A stretch of DNA of 13,443 nt from VRUE01 sp963748075 (lineage in GTDB: Bacteria > Actinomycetota > Thermoleophilia > Solirubrobacterales > 70-9). Below the pieces are notes generated by a model. That model was not told the DNA's origin. It saw only the letters and a list, made by a program, of their open reading frames with translations, and searched no databases. The position numbers were made by a program, and so were the translations under genes. Numbering within the stretch: the first letter of the stretch is position 1; the number at the start of each line of letters is the position of its first letter. This document shows positions 1 through 6,596 of this stretch, one piece after another. The stretch is from NCBI GenBank assembly GCA_963748075.1, contig CAVVHQ010000007.1, forward strand, positions 1 to 13,443, written 5' to 3'.

Positions 1-319
1 TGGAGCCGCCGGTCCCGTGCACGGTCGTCTTTACTTCGTTTTGCTCGAGCTCGTTGAGCAGGCTCTGCTCGGTGTTCGGCGGGTAGCCGGTCGAGAAGCT
101 GTCGCCGCTGTTCTGCTTGACGTCGAGCGTGTTGTCCTTGGTGTTGATCGTCACCTCTTCGACCTGGCCGCTGGCGATCAGACCGGTCTTCGGCTTGACG
201 AGTTCGTTGTAGGACGGCGATTCCGTGCTCGGCCCGGGGCTGATCACCCGCTGAGCGACGAAGGCGAGGATCACCACCAGGAGGATTGGGAACGCTGCGC
301 TTTTGAAAAAACGCCTCAC
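1..319 (-). CDS. ftsH: FtsH ATP-dependent zinc metalloprotease, N-terminal part (cut by window edge)
   Basis: Only the first 106 codons are inside the window; the AAA+ and zinc-protease domains would lie beyond position 1. The visible part starts MRRFFKSAAFPILL, has one hydrophobic membrane segment at about residues 7-26, and continues with an extracytoplasmic stretch (SYNELV near residue 40, then VEEVTINTKDN) typical of the FtsH extracellular domain. FtsH is a membrane-anchored hexameric protease that degrades damaged membrane proteins and short-lived regulators. The start is GTG at 319; an in-frame TGA at 331-329 limits the choice to this GTG or a TTG two codons upstream. No good Shine-Dalgarno site is visible. 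It lies 28 bp after hpt, and the order tilS-hpt-ftsH is widely conserved in bacteria, which supports the call. Confidence 0.88.
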   Translation of the reverse strand, partial: MRRFFKSAAFPILLVVILAFVAQRVISPGPSTESPSYNELVKPKTGLIASGQVEEVTINTKDNTLDVKQNSGDSFSTGYPPNTEQSLLNELEQNEVKTTVHGTGGS

Positions 320-347
320 AGGCAAAATTCAGCGTACCAGGGCGGTT

Positions 348-887
348 TCAGGGCCTGGCCGCCTGGTCATCCAATGCAGCGACGTAGTCGAGGTTGCGGT
401 AGCGCTGGGCGTAGTCGAGCCCGTAGCCGATCGCAAAGCGGTCGGGGATGCGGAAGCCGACGTAGTGCGGCTCGAGGTCGACCCGCAGCCGGTCCGGCTT
501 GGTCAGCAGCGCGCAGGCCTTCAGCGAGGCCGGGGCGCGGGCGTTGAGGCTGCGCATCAGGTACTGCAGCGTCAGGCCGGAGTCGATTATGTCCTCGACG
601 ATCAGCACGTGACGACCCTCAATCGGGGCGTCGAGGTCCTTGAGGATCCGCACGACGCCAGAGGAGTCCGTCTGCGAGCCGTAGCTGGAGACGGCCATGA
701 AGTCGATCTCGCAGGGCACCGTGAGGTGCCGCATCAGATCGGCGAGGAAGATAACCGCGCCCTTCAGCACGCCGACCATGAACAGGTCGCGACCAGCGTA
801 GTCCCCGCTGATCTCCGTGCCCAGCTCGGCGATGCGCTGCTGCAGCTCCTCGCCGGAGACCAGGGTCTCGCCGACTGCCTCGCTCAC
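348..887 (-). CDS. hpt: Hypoxanthine (guanine) phosphoribosyltransferase
   Basis: A 179-residue protein, the normal length for bacterial Hpt. It transfers phosphoribose from PRPP to hypoxanthine or guanine in cytoplasmic purine salvage. Visible signatures are the PRPP-binding motif VEDIIDSGLTL (residues 97-107) with its two acidic residues, the LKGAVIF segment (41-47), the flexible catalytic loop SSYGSQTDSSG (67-77), Lys130 in LLTKPDR for the purine ring, and GYGLDYAQRYRNL near the C-terminus. The start is GTG at 887, with GGGAG about 10 bases upstream. It sits between tilS (75 bp upstream, with a large hairpin in the gap) and ftsH (28 bp downstream). The family call is firm; hypoxanthine versus guanine preference cannot be read from sequence. 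Confidence 0.95.
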   Translation of the reverse strand: MSEAVGETLVSGEELQQRIAELGTEISGDYAGRDLFMVGVLKGAVIFLADLMRHLTVPCEIDFMAVSSYGSQTDSSGVVRILKDLDAPIEGRHVLIVEDIIDSGLTLQYLMRSLNARAPASLKACALLTKPDRLRVDLEPHYVGFRIPDRFAIGYGLDYAQRYRNLDYVAALDDQAARP

Positions 888-906
888 GTGCGGCAGTCTC
901 CCACAG

Positions 907-960
907 CCGCCGACGGGTCGAAAACCACCCCTATATGGTGGGTTTTCGGCCCATCGGCGG
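907..960 (-). repeat. Large hairpin between tilS and hpt, REP-like or terminator-like
   Basis: Arms 907-929 and 937-960 pair around the 7-base loop CCTATAT. The pairing is about 23 bp, with one C/A mismatch, one G-T wobble and one bulged base. It begins 2 bp after the tilS stop codon and ends about 20 bp before the hpt start. No T-run follows on the minus strand, so it is not a textbook intrinsic terminator; it could attenuate, stabilise a processed 3' end, or be a REP-type element. Its arm core CGACGGGTCGAAA resembles that of the hairpin at 11379-11427. Confidence 0.75.
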
Positions 961-962
961 GC

Positions 963-1901
963 TCAGCGCTCGGCGCGGAGGACGCCGCGCTTGGCGATCG
1001 CCCGCACGCCGCCGCCGAGGTCGAGCATCGCGGTGCCGGTACGGCGCAGTGCCACGACCTCCTCGGCGTGACGGGCAGCGCCGGCCACCGGGCGGCCGGC
1101 CGCCCGGTCGGCCAGCTGCTGGACGACCAGACGGCGCAGCGCCACTGGCAGCTCGGCGAGGCGGTCCAGCTCGATCGTGTTGCGGGGCGAGCCGTTGGAG
1201 CCGTCCAGCTCGGCGGCGATCAGCGCGTCGAGCACCTCGGCCTCGTCGCGCAGCAGCTCCGCGGTGCGCAGCACGTTGCGGGCCGCAGCCGGATGGACCT
1301 CGGCGATCGCCCGAGCGAGCCCGTGGCGCACCCGGTTGCGGGCGTAGGCGGGCTCGCGGTTGCTCGGGTCGTCGCGCCAGGGCAGCCCGCGCCCCTCGCA
1401 GTAGGCGGTGGTCTGCTCGCGGCTGAAGCCGAGCAGCGGCCGCACCAGTTTGCCGTCGCGCGGCTTCATCCCGAGCAGCGCGCGGCGGCTGGGCGAGGAG
1501 GCGAGTCGGTAGAGGATCGTCTCGACCTGGTCGTCGGCGGTGTGGCCGGTGGCGATCAGGCCGTCGTCGGCCAGCGCCAGGCGCGCCGCCGCCGCGTAGC
1601 GGACGTCGCGCGCCCAGGCCTGCAGGTTGCCGGGGCCCTCCGGGCGGCGCGGCCGCTCGATCTCCAGGCGCACCCCGAGCCGCTCGCAGAGCGCCACGCA
1701 ATGGGCCTCGTCGGCGTCGGAGTCGTCGCGCAGCCCGTAGTTGACGTGCAGGGCCGTGACCCCCTCCCGTCCCAGCAGCCGCACCGCCAGGTCGAGCAGG
1801 CAGACCGAGTCCCTCCCTCCGGAGAGCATCGCGACCAGCGGCGTCCCGGCCGGCAGCATGCCGGCCTCGCGCACCGCCTCGAGCATCGCCTCGTTCTCCA
1901 T
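963..1901 (-). CDS. tilS: tRNA(Ile)-lysidine synthetase TilS
   Basis: A 312-residue PP-loop ATPase that adds lysine to C34 of the CAU-anticodon tRNA-Ile, changing it to read AUA; an essential cytoplasmic step. The P-loop SGGRDS lies at residues 27-32, followed by LHVNYGLR (51-58), TGHTADDQVET (118-128), RPLLGFSRE (154-162) and the DDPSNREPAYARNRVRH block (177-193) typical of TilS. It is shorter than E. coli TilS (about 430 residues), as usual in actinobacteria, and lacks a clear extra C-terminal domain. The frame stays open upstream into the cyclase gene, but the PP-loop family needs only about 20 residues before SGGxDS, so ATG at 1901 is chosen; ATG at 1886 is an alternative. It lies 32 bp after the cyclase gene, so co-transcription is likely. 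Confidence 0.93.
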   Translation of the reverse strand: MENEAMLEAVREAGMLPAGTPLVAMLSGGRDSVCLLDLAVRLLGREGVTALHVNYGLRDDSDADEAHCVALCERLGVRLEIERPRRPEGPGNLQAWARDVRYAAAARLALADDGLIATGHTADDQVETILYRLASSPSRRALLGMKPRDGKLVRPLLGFSREQTTAYCEGRGLPWRDDPSNREPAYARNRVRHGLARAIAEVHPAAARNVLRTAELLRDEAEVLDALIAAELDGSNGSPRNTIELDRLAELPVALRRLVVQQLADRAAGRPVAGAARHAEEVVALRRTGTAMLDLGGGVRAIAKRGVLRAER

Positions 1902-1933
1902 CCCATAAGTGTTGCGCGGACGCGTGCGGGGGA

Positions 1934-3124
1934 TCAGGTGGCTGCCCGACGGACGACGAACAGCGGGGTGGCCTCCGGGAAGCCCTTCAGGTGGACCTCG
2001 CCGATCGGCTCGGAGGCGAGGTCGCGGCCGTCGAGGGAGTGGGTGACGCGGTCGGTGACCAGCACCTCGCCCGCCTGGGCGCGGCCGACGACGCGGTGAA
2101 CGAGGTTGACCTGGGTGCCGAAGTAGTCGCCATCGCGGTAGACGGCGCTCGCGTAGTGGACGCCGACGCGGGGACGCGGGCGGCGCGGGAACCGCTCCAG
2201 CAGGGCGACCGCCCACTCGGTCAGCGACGCGGGGTCGGGGGAGACGACCATCACCTCGTCGCCGATCGTCTTCACGATCGTCGCCTCGGCCGGCAGCGTC
2301 GCTTCGACCGTCTCGACGAAGTGCTCGACCACGTCGAACGCCTCCTGGTCGCCCTCTTCCTCGGTGTAGCGGGTGAAGCCGGTGAGGTCGATGAAGCAGA
2401 GGGTGACCGGCACCTGGCCGAGGTGGGGGACGGGCGCCTCGAGGTCGGTCTCCATATGACCGACCACGTCCTGCTCCATGAAGTAGCGCAGGTAGCGGGT
2501 GTGCAAGTACTCGGTCAGCGGCGCCGCAAGCGGCAGGAGGTCGGCGGCCAGCTCGCCCATCTCCTCGGCGATCTCGAGCTCGGGCAGGGCGTCCCGAATC
2601 ATCGGTTCGTGCACGTGGAGGTGGAAGAGGCGCACCTCCGTCTCGGCGATCCGCCGCAGCGACTGGACGTAGACGCGGACGACCTGCAGGAAGGCGATCA
2701 GCGGAAAGCCGGTGGCGAGCACCCGGGCGCAGTGCCGCAGCGCGTTGACGTCGTCGGGGTTGAGCAGCCGCTCGCGGGCGAGCGGCGTGCCGAGGATGAC
2801 CTGGATGCGCTCGATCAGCTCCGGCTCGAGGCCGGTCTCACGCGCCACCTCCTCGACCGTCGACTGCTCCTCGGAGCCGGGGAAGAGGTCCTCGACGAAG
2901 CCGAAGGCGAGCCGCCCCTCGCGGCCCGCCCGTCGCAGTTCCTCCAGCGAGTGCCCCCGCTCGCGCATCCGCCCCACCACCCGCGCCTGCGCGGCGGCGG
3001 CGGCCGTCCAACGGCCGCGCCGCACCGGCACGACGTGCTCTGCGGCCCAGCGCCTCAGCGTGCTGGCCGGGACGCCGGAGCGCCGCGCCGCCTCGCTCAG
3101 CGATATCCGCTCGTCCGCCGTCAT
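1934..3124 (-). CDS. Class III adenylate cyclase with N-terminal MerR-type helix-turn-helix
   Basis: 396 residues. Residues about 6-75 read as a MerR-like winged HTH (SLSEAARRSGVPASTLRRW, then a glycine-rich turn and ERGHSLEELRR). Residues about 88-220 are helical and resemble the regulatory domain found before some actinobacterial cyclases. Residues about 235-390 form a class III catalytic domain with every key position present: metal aspartates D246 (FIDLTGFT) and D289 (KTIGDE), ATP-selecting K285 and D333, and transition-state N340 and R344 (VNLVHR), at the spacing of mammalian C2. It should therefore make cAMP from ATP, probably as a dimer. No membrane segment is seen, so it is cytoplasmic. 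Start ATG at 3124; stop 32 bp before tilS. Whether the HTH binds DNA or has become a sensor is unknown. Confidence 0.9.
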   Translation of the reverse strand: MTADERISLSEAARRSGVPASTLRRWAAEHVVPVRRGRWTAAAAAQARVVGRMRERGHSLEELRRAGREGRLAFGFVEDLFPGSEEQSTVEEVARETGLEPELIERIQVILGTPLARERLLNPDDVNALRHCARVLATGFPLIAFLQVVRVYVQSLRRIAETEVRLFHLHVHEPMIRDALPELEIAEEMGELAADLLPLAAPLTEYLHTRYLRYFMEQDVVGHMETDLEAPVPHLGQVPVTLCFIDLTGFTRYTEEEGDQEAFDVVEHFVETVEATLPAEATIVKTIGDEVMVVSPDPASLTEWAVALLERFPRRPRPRVGVHYASAVYRDGDYFGTQVNLVHRVVGRAQAGEVLVTDRVTHSLDGRDLASEPIGEVHLKGFPEATPLFVVRRAAT

Positions 3125-3202
3125 CTCACGCCAGTCTCGCGCTGCGCACGCGACGCGAACTGTCGGATATGCACACTTGCCTCAGCACTCAGGCCGAGGC
3201 TA

Positions 3203-3265
3203 GAGACAAGCGGGGACAAACACGAGCGGGGCGGCTCTCGCCGCCCCGCTCGTGTGACTTGTCTC
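3203..3265 (-). terminator. Strong hairpin terminator downstream of amtB-glnK
   Basis: A perfect 15-bp GC-rich stem (3221-3235 with 3240-3254, loop TCTC) lies about 20 bp after the glnK stop. An outer 8-bp inverted repeat, GAGACAAG (3203-3210) with CTTGTCTC (3258-3265), surrounds it. Read on the minus strand the inner stem is followed by TTTGT, a weak T-rich tail. Its place between glnK and the start of the cyclase gene suits a transcription terminator separating the two minus-strand operons. Confidence 0.8.
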
Positions 3266-3275
3266 CTCCAGCGCC

Positions 3276-3644
3276 CTAGGCGGTGATCTCCTCCTCGGGG
3301 TGCGCTTGGAGCACTGCCTCTCCGCCCTCGCCGGTGCGGATGCGAATCGCCTCCTCCACCGGCAAAACGAAGATCTTGCCGTCCCCCACCTCGCCAGTCC
3401 GGGCGTGTTTGAGGATGGTTTCGACGACCAGGGGCTTGTCTTTGTCCTCGACCACGACCTCGAGCTTCAGTTTGGGCCGGACGTTGACAGTCAGGGTCGA
3501 GCCGCGGTACCGCTCGATGATCCCCTTCTGCCTGCCCGAGCCCTTGGCCTCGCTGATCGACAGGGAAGGGAACCCCTTGTCGAGCAGCTCGGTCCTGATC
3601 GGCTCGAACGCCTCGTGGCGTATGAACGCTTCTATCTTCTTCAT
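3276..3644 (-). CDS. glnK: PII nitrogen-regulatory protein, GlnK/GlnB family, without Tyr51
   Basis: A 122-residue PII protein. PII trimers sense 2-oxoglutarate and ATP/ADP and plug the AmtB channel when nitrogen is plentiful. Visible features are the T-loop region GRQKGIIERYRGS (37-49), Q39 and K58 for 2-oxoglutarate, the C-terminal signature TGEVGDGKIFVL (83-94), and nucleotide-contacting K90, R101 and R103. Odd point: residue 51, normally the tyrosine that is uridylylated or adenylylated, is leucine (YRGSTL at 46-51), so that modification cannot occur; Tyr46, Ser49 and Thr50 remain. The start ATG at 3644 has a strong site, TAGGAGG, 9 bases upstream, overlapping the amtB stop codon. The gene follows amtB by 13 bp, which argues for the GlnK role. 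Confidence 0.93.
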   Translation of the reverse strand: MKKIEAFIRHEAFEPIRTELLDKGFPSLSISEAKGSGRQKGIIERYRGSTLTVNVRPKLKLEVVVEDKDKPLVVETILKHARTGEVGDGKIFVLPVEEAIRIRTGEGGEAVLQAHPEEEITA

Positions 3645-3653
3645 GCCTTGAGG

Positions 3654-3660
3654 CCTCCTA
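3654..3660 (-). promoter_or_regulatory. glnK ribosome binding site overlapping the amtB stop
   Basis: The sequence TAGGAGG on the minus strand is a near-perfect Shine-Dalgarno site 9 bases before the glnK ATG. Its first three bases are the amtB stop codon TAG, so translation of amtB and glnK is probably coupled. Confidence 0.85.
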
Positions 3661-5142
3661 ACGCGACTCGGTCGCGGTCATCTGGGCGGGCGCGGCCGAG
3701 GGAATCGCGGCCCCACCACCTCCCATCGTGCTTGGCAAACCGGTCGAATACTCCGGCTGCGGGATGAACTGCTCCGGGTACCCATACATGCCGTGGCTGC
3801 TGATGTCCAGGCCGGCTTCCTCCTCCTGGTCGTCGACCCGCAGCCCGATCGTCGATTTGATGAAGCCGAACGTGGCGATCGAGATCACGAAGACGACGAC
3901 GAAGGTGAACAGCACGGCCAGGCTCTGGACTCCGAGCTGGCCCAGGGTGGAGCTGAACGGTTCGCTGCCGAATATCGAGTACCAGACCCCCGGCGAGGCG
4001 CCTTCGCTGACCAGGCGCGCGGAGCCGAAGATGCCGACCGAGAGGGTGCCCCAGATTCCGGCCAGGCCGTGCGCCGAAAGGGCGCCGACCGGGTCGTCGA
4101 GGAGCTTGTCGATCGCCAGCACGGCGAAGACGACGACCAGACCGGCGATGAAGCCGATGATCGGCGCCGCCCAGTACTCGACGAAGCCCGACGGGGCGGT
4201 GATCCCGACCAGGCCGGCGATCGCGCCGTTGCCGGCCATGCCGACGTCGAGCGATCTGCTCTTCAGGTAGACGGCGAGCGACGCGCCGATCACGCCTGCG
4301 GCGGCGGCGAGCTGGGTGTTGAGCATGACCTCGCCGAAGAACGAGCCGGCGGTTTCGAAGGTCGAGCCTCCGTTGAACCCGAACCAGCCGATCCAGAGGA
4401 CGATCACGCCGAGGCCGACCAGCGGCATCGAGTGCCCGGGGATGACCCGCGGCTTGCCGCTCGCGTCGTACTTCCCCTTGCGCGGGCCGAGCAGCAGCAG
4501 CGCCGCCAGGGCCCCGACCGCACCGGTCAGGTGCACGACCGAGGAGCCGGCGAAGTCCATCACCGGTTTGCCGCCGACGTCGCCGAGCAGGCCGCCGCCC
4601 CAGACCGCGTGGGCGACCAGCGGATAGATCACGGCGCCGAAGACGATCGCGTAGATCACGTAGGCGCCGAACTTGATCCGCTCCAGCGTCGTGCCCCAGA
4701 CGATCGCCAGCGAGACCGCGCAGAAGGCGAGCCCGTAGAGCATCAGCATCGCGGTTTCACCGGTCGCCGCTTCCCCCGCGACCGACTGACCGAAGTGGAA
4801 GAAGAAACCGCTGTCGCCGAAGAAGTCGTTGCCGCCTCCTTCGGCTATGCCGTAGCCGATCGCCCACCAGGCGATCGTGCAGAGCGCCAGGTTGACCAGG
4901 ACCTTGGCGACCCCGGTACCGGCGTTCTTCTGCCTCGAGAAGCCGATCTCGAGGAACATGAACCCGGCCTGCATGAGGAAGACCAGGACGGTCGCCAGGC
5001 CGACCCAGACCATGTTCAGCTCGCTGGTCTTTTCTTCGAGCGTGCCGGCGACTTCGCCCACGGTGGCTGCCGATGCCACCGTGGGCAGCAATAGGGCAGC
5101 AAACACCGCCAAAAGCGCGGCGACGCCGATCTTCTTTCTCAT
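3658..5142 (-). CDS. amtB: AmtB/Amt-type ammonium transporter
   Basis: 494 residues. It conducts ammonium/ammonia across the cytoplasmic membrane as a trimer. It opens with a signal peptide (MRKKIG, a hydrophobic run at 7-20, likely cut after ASA near residue 25), as in many Amt proteins, then about eleven hydrophobic segments. The Amt signature DFAGSSVVHLTGA (196-208) carries the conserved D196 and the first pore histidine H204; the second is H358 in SAHGLAGIWG. The cytoplasmic tail keeps the family's GLDISSHGMYGYP motif and ends in a Pro/Gly/Ala-rich stretch. An ATG 66 bases further upstream is in frame, but 5142 is chosen because AAGGAGG precedes it by 7 bases and the signal peptide begins there. 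It is paired with glnK, 13 bp downstream. Confidence 0.96.
   Translation of the reverse strand: MRKKIGVAALLAVFAALLLPTVASAATVGEVAGTLEEKTSELNMVWVGLATVLVFLMQAGFMFLEIGFSRQKNAGTGVAKVLVNLALCTIAWWAIGYGIAEGGGNDFFGDSGFFFHFGQSVAGEAATGETAMLMLYGLAFCAVSLAIVWGTTLERIKFGAYVIYAIVFGAVIYPLVAHAVWGGGLLGDVGGKPVMDFAGSSVVHLTGAVGALAALLLLGPRKGKYDASGKPRVIPGHSMPLVGLGVIVLWIGWFGFNGGSTFETAGSFFGEVMLNTQLAAAAGVIGASLAVYLKSRSLDVGMAGNGAIAGLVGITAPSGFVEYWAAPIIGFIAGLVVVFAVLAIDKLLDDPVGALSAHGLAGIWGTLSVGIFGSARLVSEGASPGVWYSIFGSEPFSSTLGQLGVQSLAVLFTFVVVFVISIATFGFIKSTIGLRVDDQEEEAGLDISSHGMYGYPEQFIPQPEYSTGLPSTMGGGGAAIPSAAPAQMTATESR
5056..5086 (-). other. 12-bp inverted repeat in the amtB 5' coding region
   Basis: Perfect 12-bp arms (5056-5067 and 5075-5086) enclose a 7-base loop, about 56 bases inside the amtB reading frame, covering the signal-peptidase region (codons about 19-29). 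In mRNA this would be a stable GC-rich stem-loop close to the start codon. Whether it regulates translation or is chance in GC-rich DNA cannot be told. Confidence 0.5.
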
Positions 5143-5297
5143 CGAACTTCCTCCTTGCCCGCCGTGGCACGGCCGCGGCGGTCGCGGTTTGGTAGCGATT
5201 GCAGCCAAGGTATGGCGGGCCCGTCGGGCTGTGTTTGGACTCTTGGAGGAAATCTGCGAAGCGCATTTCTCACGAGTGGCAGTAGGGTCATCCGCCG
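5143..5297. promoter_or_regulatory. Divergent intergenic region between amtB and the phosphorylase gene
   Basis: These 155 bp must hold the promoters for amtB-glnK (minus) and probably the phosphorylase (plus). Visible are the amtB Shine-Dalgarno site AAGGAGG (minus, 5150-5156) and a small palindrome GCCGTGGCACGGC at 5161-5173 just upstream of it, a possible operator or 5' UTR hairpin. I could not identify a convincing -35/-10 pair, GlnR box or sigma-54 site. Confidence 0.4.
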
Positions 5298-5972
5298 ATG
5301 CCGACCCGGCTGCGACCGAAAGCGCCGCTCGCCGCCGACGCGATCCTGGTCGGCGACCCCGGCCGCTCGCTGCTTCTCGCCCAGGAGCTGCTCGAGAAGC
5401 CGCTGATGAGCAACCACGCGCGGGGACTCTGGGGGTACTCGGGGCGGACGCATGCCGGCGACGAGCTGACGATCCAGGCGACCGGGATGGGCGGACCGAG
5501 TGCCGCGATCGTGCTCGCCGACCTGGCGAAGCTCGGCGTGAAGCGGGCGGTGAGGGTCGGCACCTGCACCGGCCTCGAGCCAGGCTCGCGGCCGGGCGAG
5601 CTGCTGCTCGTCGCCGAGGCGCTCGCGGCCGGCGGCAGCGCCGCCGCGGTGGGCCTCGCCACCGGCGAGGCCGTGCTGCCGGACCGCGTTCTCCTGGAGC
5701 GACTTCGGGTGGAGTTGGGGGGCGAGGCGCGGGCGGTGGTGGTGGCGAGCTTCGACGCGCTGCCGGTGGAGGCCGCGACGGCGCCGCCGGCCGCCGCGGC
5801 GGCCGACATGCAGACGGTAGCCGTGCTGGCCCGGGGGCGTCAGCTGGGAATCGCCGTCGCAGCGGTGCTGATCGTCAGCGAGACGGGCGGGGGCGAGGCG
5901 CTCGCCGACGAGCCACTGGAAGCGGCGGCGAAGCGGGTCGGTCGGGCCGCCTCCGCAGTACTCTCAACCTAA
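5298..5972 (+). CDS. Nucleoside phosphorylase family protein (PNP/UDP type), divergent active site
   Basis: 224 residues, close to DeoD and Udp (about 240-250). The family cleaves ribonucleosides with phosphate in nucleoside salvage. Matches to the DeoD pattern are the phosphate loop GDPGR (19-23), NHARGLWGYSG (39-49) with R42, GMGGPS (63-68) and AVRVGTCTG (84-92) with R86. The second half diverges: the ribose-binding E-M-E block of DeoD reads D-M-Q (170-172), and the catalytic aspartate of TVSDH reads glutamate (E195 in VSETGGGE). The fold and phosphate site are well supported, but substrate and activity are uncertain. ATG at 5298 is used, with a weak AGTAGGG about 10 bases upstream. It is divergent from amtB and convergent with the next gene, 15 bp away. 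Confidence 0.8.
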   Translation: MPTRLRPKAPLAADAILVGDPGRSLLLAQELLEKPLMSNHARGLWGYSGRTHAGDELTIQATGMGGPSAAIVLADLAKLGVKRAVRVGTCTGLEPGSRPGELLLVAEALAAGGSAAAVGLATGEAVLPDRVLLERLRVELGGEARAVVVASFDALPVEAATAPPAAAAADMQTVAVLARGRQLGIAVAAVLIVSETGGGEALADEPLEAAAKRVGRAASAVLST

Positions 5973-5987
5973 GGTCAAGGGTTAGAG

Positions 5988-6335
5988 CTATCCCCTCGGG
6001 GCCTCGGAGGCCCCCTGCTCGGCGCGGTCGGCGGCGAGCTGCCGCCGCAAGCCGCCCAGCTCGCGCGAGACGCGGTCGAATTCGTCCTCGACCTCTTCCA
6101 GCCGCTGCGATACGGAGCGCAGCCGCCGCTCGAGACGCTCGACTTCGCCGGCCGTCGGGACGTTGAGGGCCGCCAGCGCCGCGTGCTGGGCCTCGACCGC
6201 CTTCTCACGGGCGCCGAACGCGGCCGCTACCGCGTTCTCCAGCACCTGGCTGTCGAGCAGCGCCTGGGCCAGCTCCCCGATCGCCTGCTCGCTGCGGGCG
6301 CGGAGGCTCTCCTGGTCTTGATCCTCGAGGCTCAT
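5988..6335 (-). CDS. Small coiled-coil protein, phasin-like
   Basis: 115 residues, acidic and Leu/Ala/Glu-rich, with no membrane segment, signal peptide or cysteine. The first half is a predicted amphipathic helix (EQAIGELAQALLDSQVLENA). The segment LAALNVPTAGEVERLERRL (about 54-72) resembles the motif of phasin/PhaF-like proteins, where a short NxPT linker precedes a long coiled coil, and residues 62-100 show strong heptad character. Such proteins coat polyester granules or act as small structural helices; the match is suggestive, not decisive. Start ATG at 6335; ATG at 6347 (adding MVSS) is equally possible, and neither has a strong ribosome site. The same frame is open far upstream antisense to the wall-protein gene, but that extension is spurious. 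Confidence 0.7.
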   Translation of the reverse strand: MSLEDQDQESLRARSEQAIGELAQALLDSQVLENAVAAAFGAREKAVEAQHAALAALNVPTAGEVERLERRLRSVSQRLEEVEDEFDRVSRELGGLRRQLAADRAEQGASEAPRG

Positions 6336-6596
6336 CGACGACACCATAGCCGTCGGCGCGCCGGGGCGGGGCGGTGCCGAAACGGACGGCTGGCGAGCCC
6401 ATCCGGGTGGGTTGCGATCCTCCCGCTGCACAGCCATGGAAACGCCGTTGATTAAGGCCGTGTTGGGGACCAGCACCCCGCATTGCGCGTCTACCCGCGA
6501 ATCAGTAGCGTGCTTATGTCTGATCCCTGGGGAGAGAGGTGAGGCGGGTCCGCTGCAGGACCGGAACCGTGTGCGCGGGTATCGAGGCGCCGTCGA
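6336..6596. promoter_or_regulatory. Divergent intergenic region upstream of the wall-protein gene
   Basis: These 261 bp separate the phasin-like gene (minus) from the secreted wall protein (plus) and should hold both promoters. The DNA from about 6430 to 6520 is less GC-rich than its surroundings, as expected of promoters. A purine-rich GGGGAGAGAGG lies at 6529-6539, about 57 bp before the ATG, too far for a ribosome site. No convincing -35/-10 pair, riboswitch or operator was recognised. Confidence 0.4.

Noticed and set aside
303..2099. Long plus-strand open frame (598 codons) opposite hpt and tilS
   Set aside because: The minus strand encodes clear Hpt and TilS motifs here; the plus frame has the Arg/Ala/Gly/His-rich look of antisense GC-rich DNA and no recognisable domain.
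1902..2216. Upstream extension of the tilS frame by about 105 codons
   Set aside because: The extension overlaps the well-supported cyclase C-terminus, is Arg/Pro-rich and is not needed by the PP-loop family.
3181..3192. Half of a CIRCE-like heat-shock operator (TCAGCACTC) upstream of the cyclase
   Set aside because: The second half-site GAGTGCTAA is absent at the required 9-base spacing.
3793..5094. Plus-strand frame of 433 codons opposite amtB
   Set aside because: Asp/Arg/Gly-rich shadow of the ammonium transporter gene, whose motifs and ribosome site are unmistakable.
6480..6596. Possible c-di-AMP (ydaO-type) riboswitch before the wall-hydrolase gene
   Set aside because: Such riboswitches often precede wall hydrolases in actinobacteria, but I could not match the conserved core or its pairing; a covariance search would decide.
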